DNA of 24,740 nucleotides from JAFDVL01 sp043775925 (GTDB lineage Bacteria; Acidobacteriota; Blastocatellia; RBC074): the NCBI GenBank assembly GCA_043775925.1, contig JAYVRW010000116.1:1-24740 (forward strand). The letters run 5' to 3'. The notes beneath the pieces were generated by a model. The model saw only the letters and a list, made by a program, of their open reading frames with translations. It had not been told where the DNA came from and searched no databases. Shown piece by piece: positions 23,655 through 24,740 of this stretch. The translations under genes and the position numbers were made by a program. Numbering within the stretch: position 1 is the first letter of the stretch; every line of letters begins with the position of its first letter.

Positions 23655-24740
23655 CTATTTGCACTTGTTTCTTCTTACAGTCACATCCTCTTTTTTTCCT
23701 CCCCAGATAGCACTGGTTATAATTCCTCTAAACCCCCAAGATGTTGTTGTAATCTCCCCATTTCCCGCTGTGCCGGTAGTTTCTTCATTACCAGTACCAA
23801 TAGAAACATGTCCCGTATAACCTGGACCAACATGCCCTTGAGAAATCACATCTCCTGGTAACGATGTTCCATCAGTTACAACCTCCCATCCAGGTATGTT
23901 TGCTTTTTTGTTTGCCCAATCTCCAGCTTGTGCGGGCCACTTACCCTTACCACCTGATGTTGGTGCTGAGACTCCAGCGACTCCAGCTTTTTTAAGTACT
24001 TCGTAAACAAAAAGATTACACTTGTATCTATCAGCCGGAGACGTAATTTTACCATCTTTCGTTGTTCTTTTTCTATCGGTACGCCACGAGGGATCACCTA
24101 TATTTTTTCTCGCAATTGAGGCTATTAACTCACCACATTTTTTCTGTGCTTGCGTTGGACCAACAAATGCACTTACTGCTCCCACTCCCGATAAAATCGC
24201 TGGCTCTATCCAAGCACCACCGTCTCCTGTTTCAATCTGAGCCAAGCGTTGACTTGTTTGTCCAACCATTCGAGTCTGTGATTTGGCACGTCCGCCAAAG
24301 ATAAGGCGCAAGACTCCAATCACAGCAACCGCTGTCCAGAAAATAATCGCACCTACAGGCGTGGTAGAAGCCTCTGGTGCTAGCGCTAACATGGCAAACA
24401 ATCCACTTGGATCAATGAGATTGATAGGATCATTAAGACAATATGCGTAAAGATTTAGATATTGAGGATTTGAGAGATAAACTGCACCCATGCCAATGGG
24501 ATCAACCTGCGTGAATCTTCCCTGCGCGGATGAGTAATGCCGATTGACCGCATAATCCAGCTTCGTGGTATCACTGCGATCATAGCTGGTGAATCTTTTC
24601 TTCGTCGCACTGCCTGCGAGATTATTGGATTCCCCACTGATGGTATTCCCGAATGGCAGGCTGATATTTTCACTGACTACTGCGCCTGCTGAATTCGTCA
24701 CAAGTCTTGTGCCTAAGCGATCTGGATGATGATATTTGAT
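23655..24740 (-). CDS. Rhs-family polymorphic toxin, 3' part with NlpC/P60-like peptidase tip (runs off the right edge)
   Basis: The frame is open to the window edge (IKYHHPDRLGTRLVT...), so the gene begins outside. Counting from the internal GTG at 24701, the Rhs core signature GRFTQVDPIG...NDPINLIDPSG ends at 100, followed by a transmembrane stretch (116-136). The tip contains DRYKCNLFVYEVLKKAGV with C228, then LPGDVISQG and GYTGHVSIGTG with H298. A 'KCN.FV...L..AG' helix with Cys at its start plus 'GDV...HV.I' is the pattern of NlpC/P60, CHAP and Tae-type amidases that cut peptidoglycan peptides. The toxin would act in the periplasm. This is the only rhs here that may be joined to a full N-terminus, and it is followed at once by its ankyrin partner. 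Confidence 0.85.
   Translation of the reverse strand: MKYHHPDRLGTRLVTNSAGAVVSENISLPFGNTISGESNNLAGSATKKRFTSYDRSDTTKLDYAVNRHYSSAQGRFTQVDPIGMGAVYLSNPQYLNLYAYCLNDPINLIDPSGLFAMLALAPEASTTPVGAIIFWTAVAVIGVLRLIFGGRAKSQTRMVGQTSQRLAQIETGDGGAWIEPAILSGVGAVSAFVGPTQAQKKCGELIASIARKNIGDPSWRTDRKRTTKDGKITSPADRYKCNLFVYEVLKKAGVAGVSAPTSGGKGKWPAQAGDWANKKANIPGWEVVTDGTSLPGDVISQGHVGPGYTGHVSIGTGNEETTGTAGNGEITTTSWGFRGIITSAIWGGKKEDVTVRRNKCK
24261..24740 (-). repeat. Rhs core repeat, copy B (in the edge-crossing rhs gene)
   Basis: This is the direct-repeat partner of 21635-22114. It includes the Rhs core end and the transmembrane segment with its trailing RMVGQ. Similarity probably continues beyond the window edge, because copy A keeps Rhs sequence to about 22785. 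Confidence 0.9.

Overview
The window looks like a chromosomal segment of an Acidobacteriota bacterium, probably of the Blastocatellia type. The evidence is a secreted beta-propeller protein ending in the 'Solibacter'-type C-terminal domain (TIGR03437 style), a LIC_10091-like protein, moderate GC content, and YD-repeat (Rhs) sequence of a flavour common in that group. The assignment rests on protein recognition only; there is no rRNA or other phylogenetic marker here.

Positions 1-9050 are ordinary chromosome. They hold the start of a YebC/TACO1-family gene (minus), a predicted secreted methyltransferase-like protein (minus), a PilZ-domain protein (plus), a large secreted WD40-like propeller protein (minus), a small unknown protein (minus), and then a plus-strand run: a 2Fe-2S thioredoxin-like ferredoxin, YvcK (gluconeogenesis factor / CofD-like), GlmU and a six-helix membrane protein. 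GlmS follows at 9091-10959. GlmS makes glucosamine-6-phosphate and GlmU makes UDP-GlcNAc, so this is a cell-envelope precursor neighbourhood; glmM is not in the window.

Positions 10985-19413 hold a Tn7-like transposon core in the classical attTn7 position. It has a TGTTCAGG end 25 bp after the glmS stop, three roughly 20-bp repeats that look like TnsB sites, and tnsA-tnsB-tnsC-tnsD-tnsE in Tn7 order as overlapping genes on the plus strand. TnsA, TnsB, TnsC and TnsD keep their key residues at almost the same numbers as in E. coli Tn7. tnsC is interrupted by a +1 frameshift at a run of eight A. The distal (left) end is not securely identified.

Positions 19414-21000 are a scrapyard: a decayed IS21-type IstA fragment, terminal-like repeats, a HEAT-like 198-aa gene (minus) and a truncated transposase start. 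Positions 21002-24740 are an Rhs polymorphic-toxin locus on the minus strand, read right to left. First comes the 3' part of an rhs gene with a predicted NlpC/P60-like cysteine peptidase tip. Next is a membrane- or periplasm-directed ankyrin-repeat protein, the likely immunity protein. Last is a displaced (orphan) rhs core plus a second, different toxin tip. The two rhs copies share about 480 bp in direct orientation at a 2,626-bp offset, so homologous recombination could swap the tips. Whether the Rhs locus is transposon cargo or flanking chromosome cannot be decided from this window.
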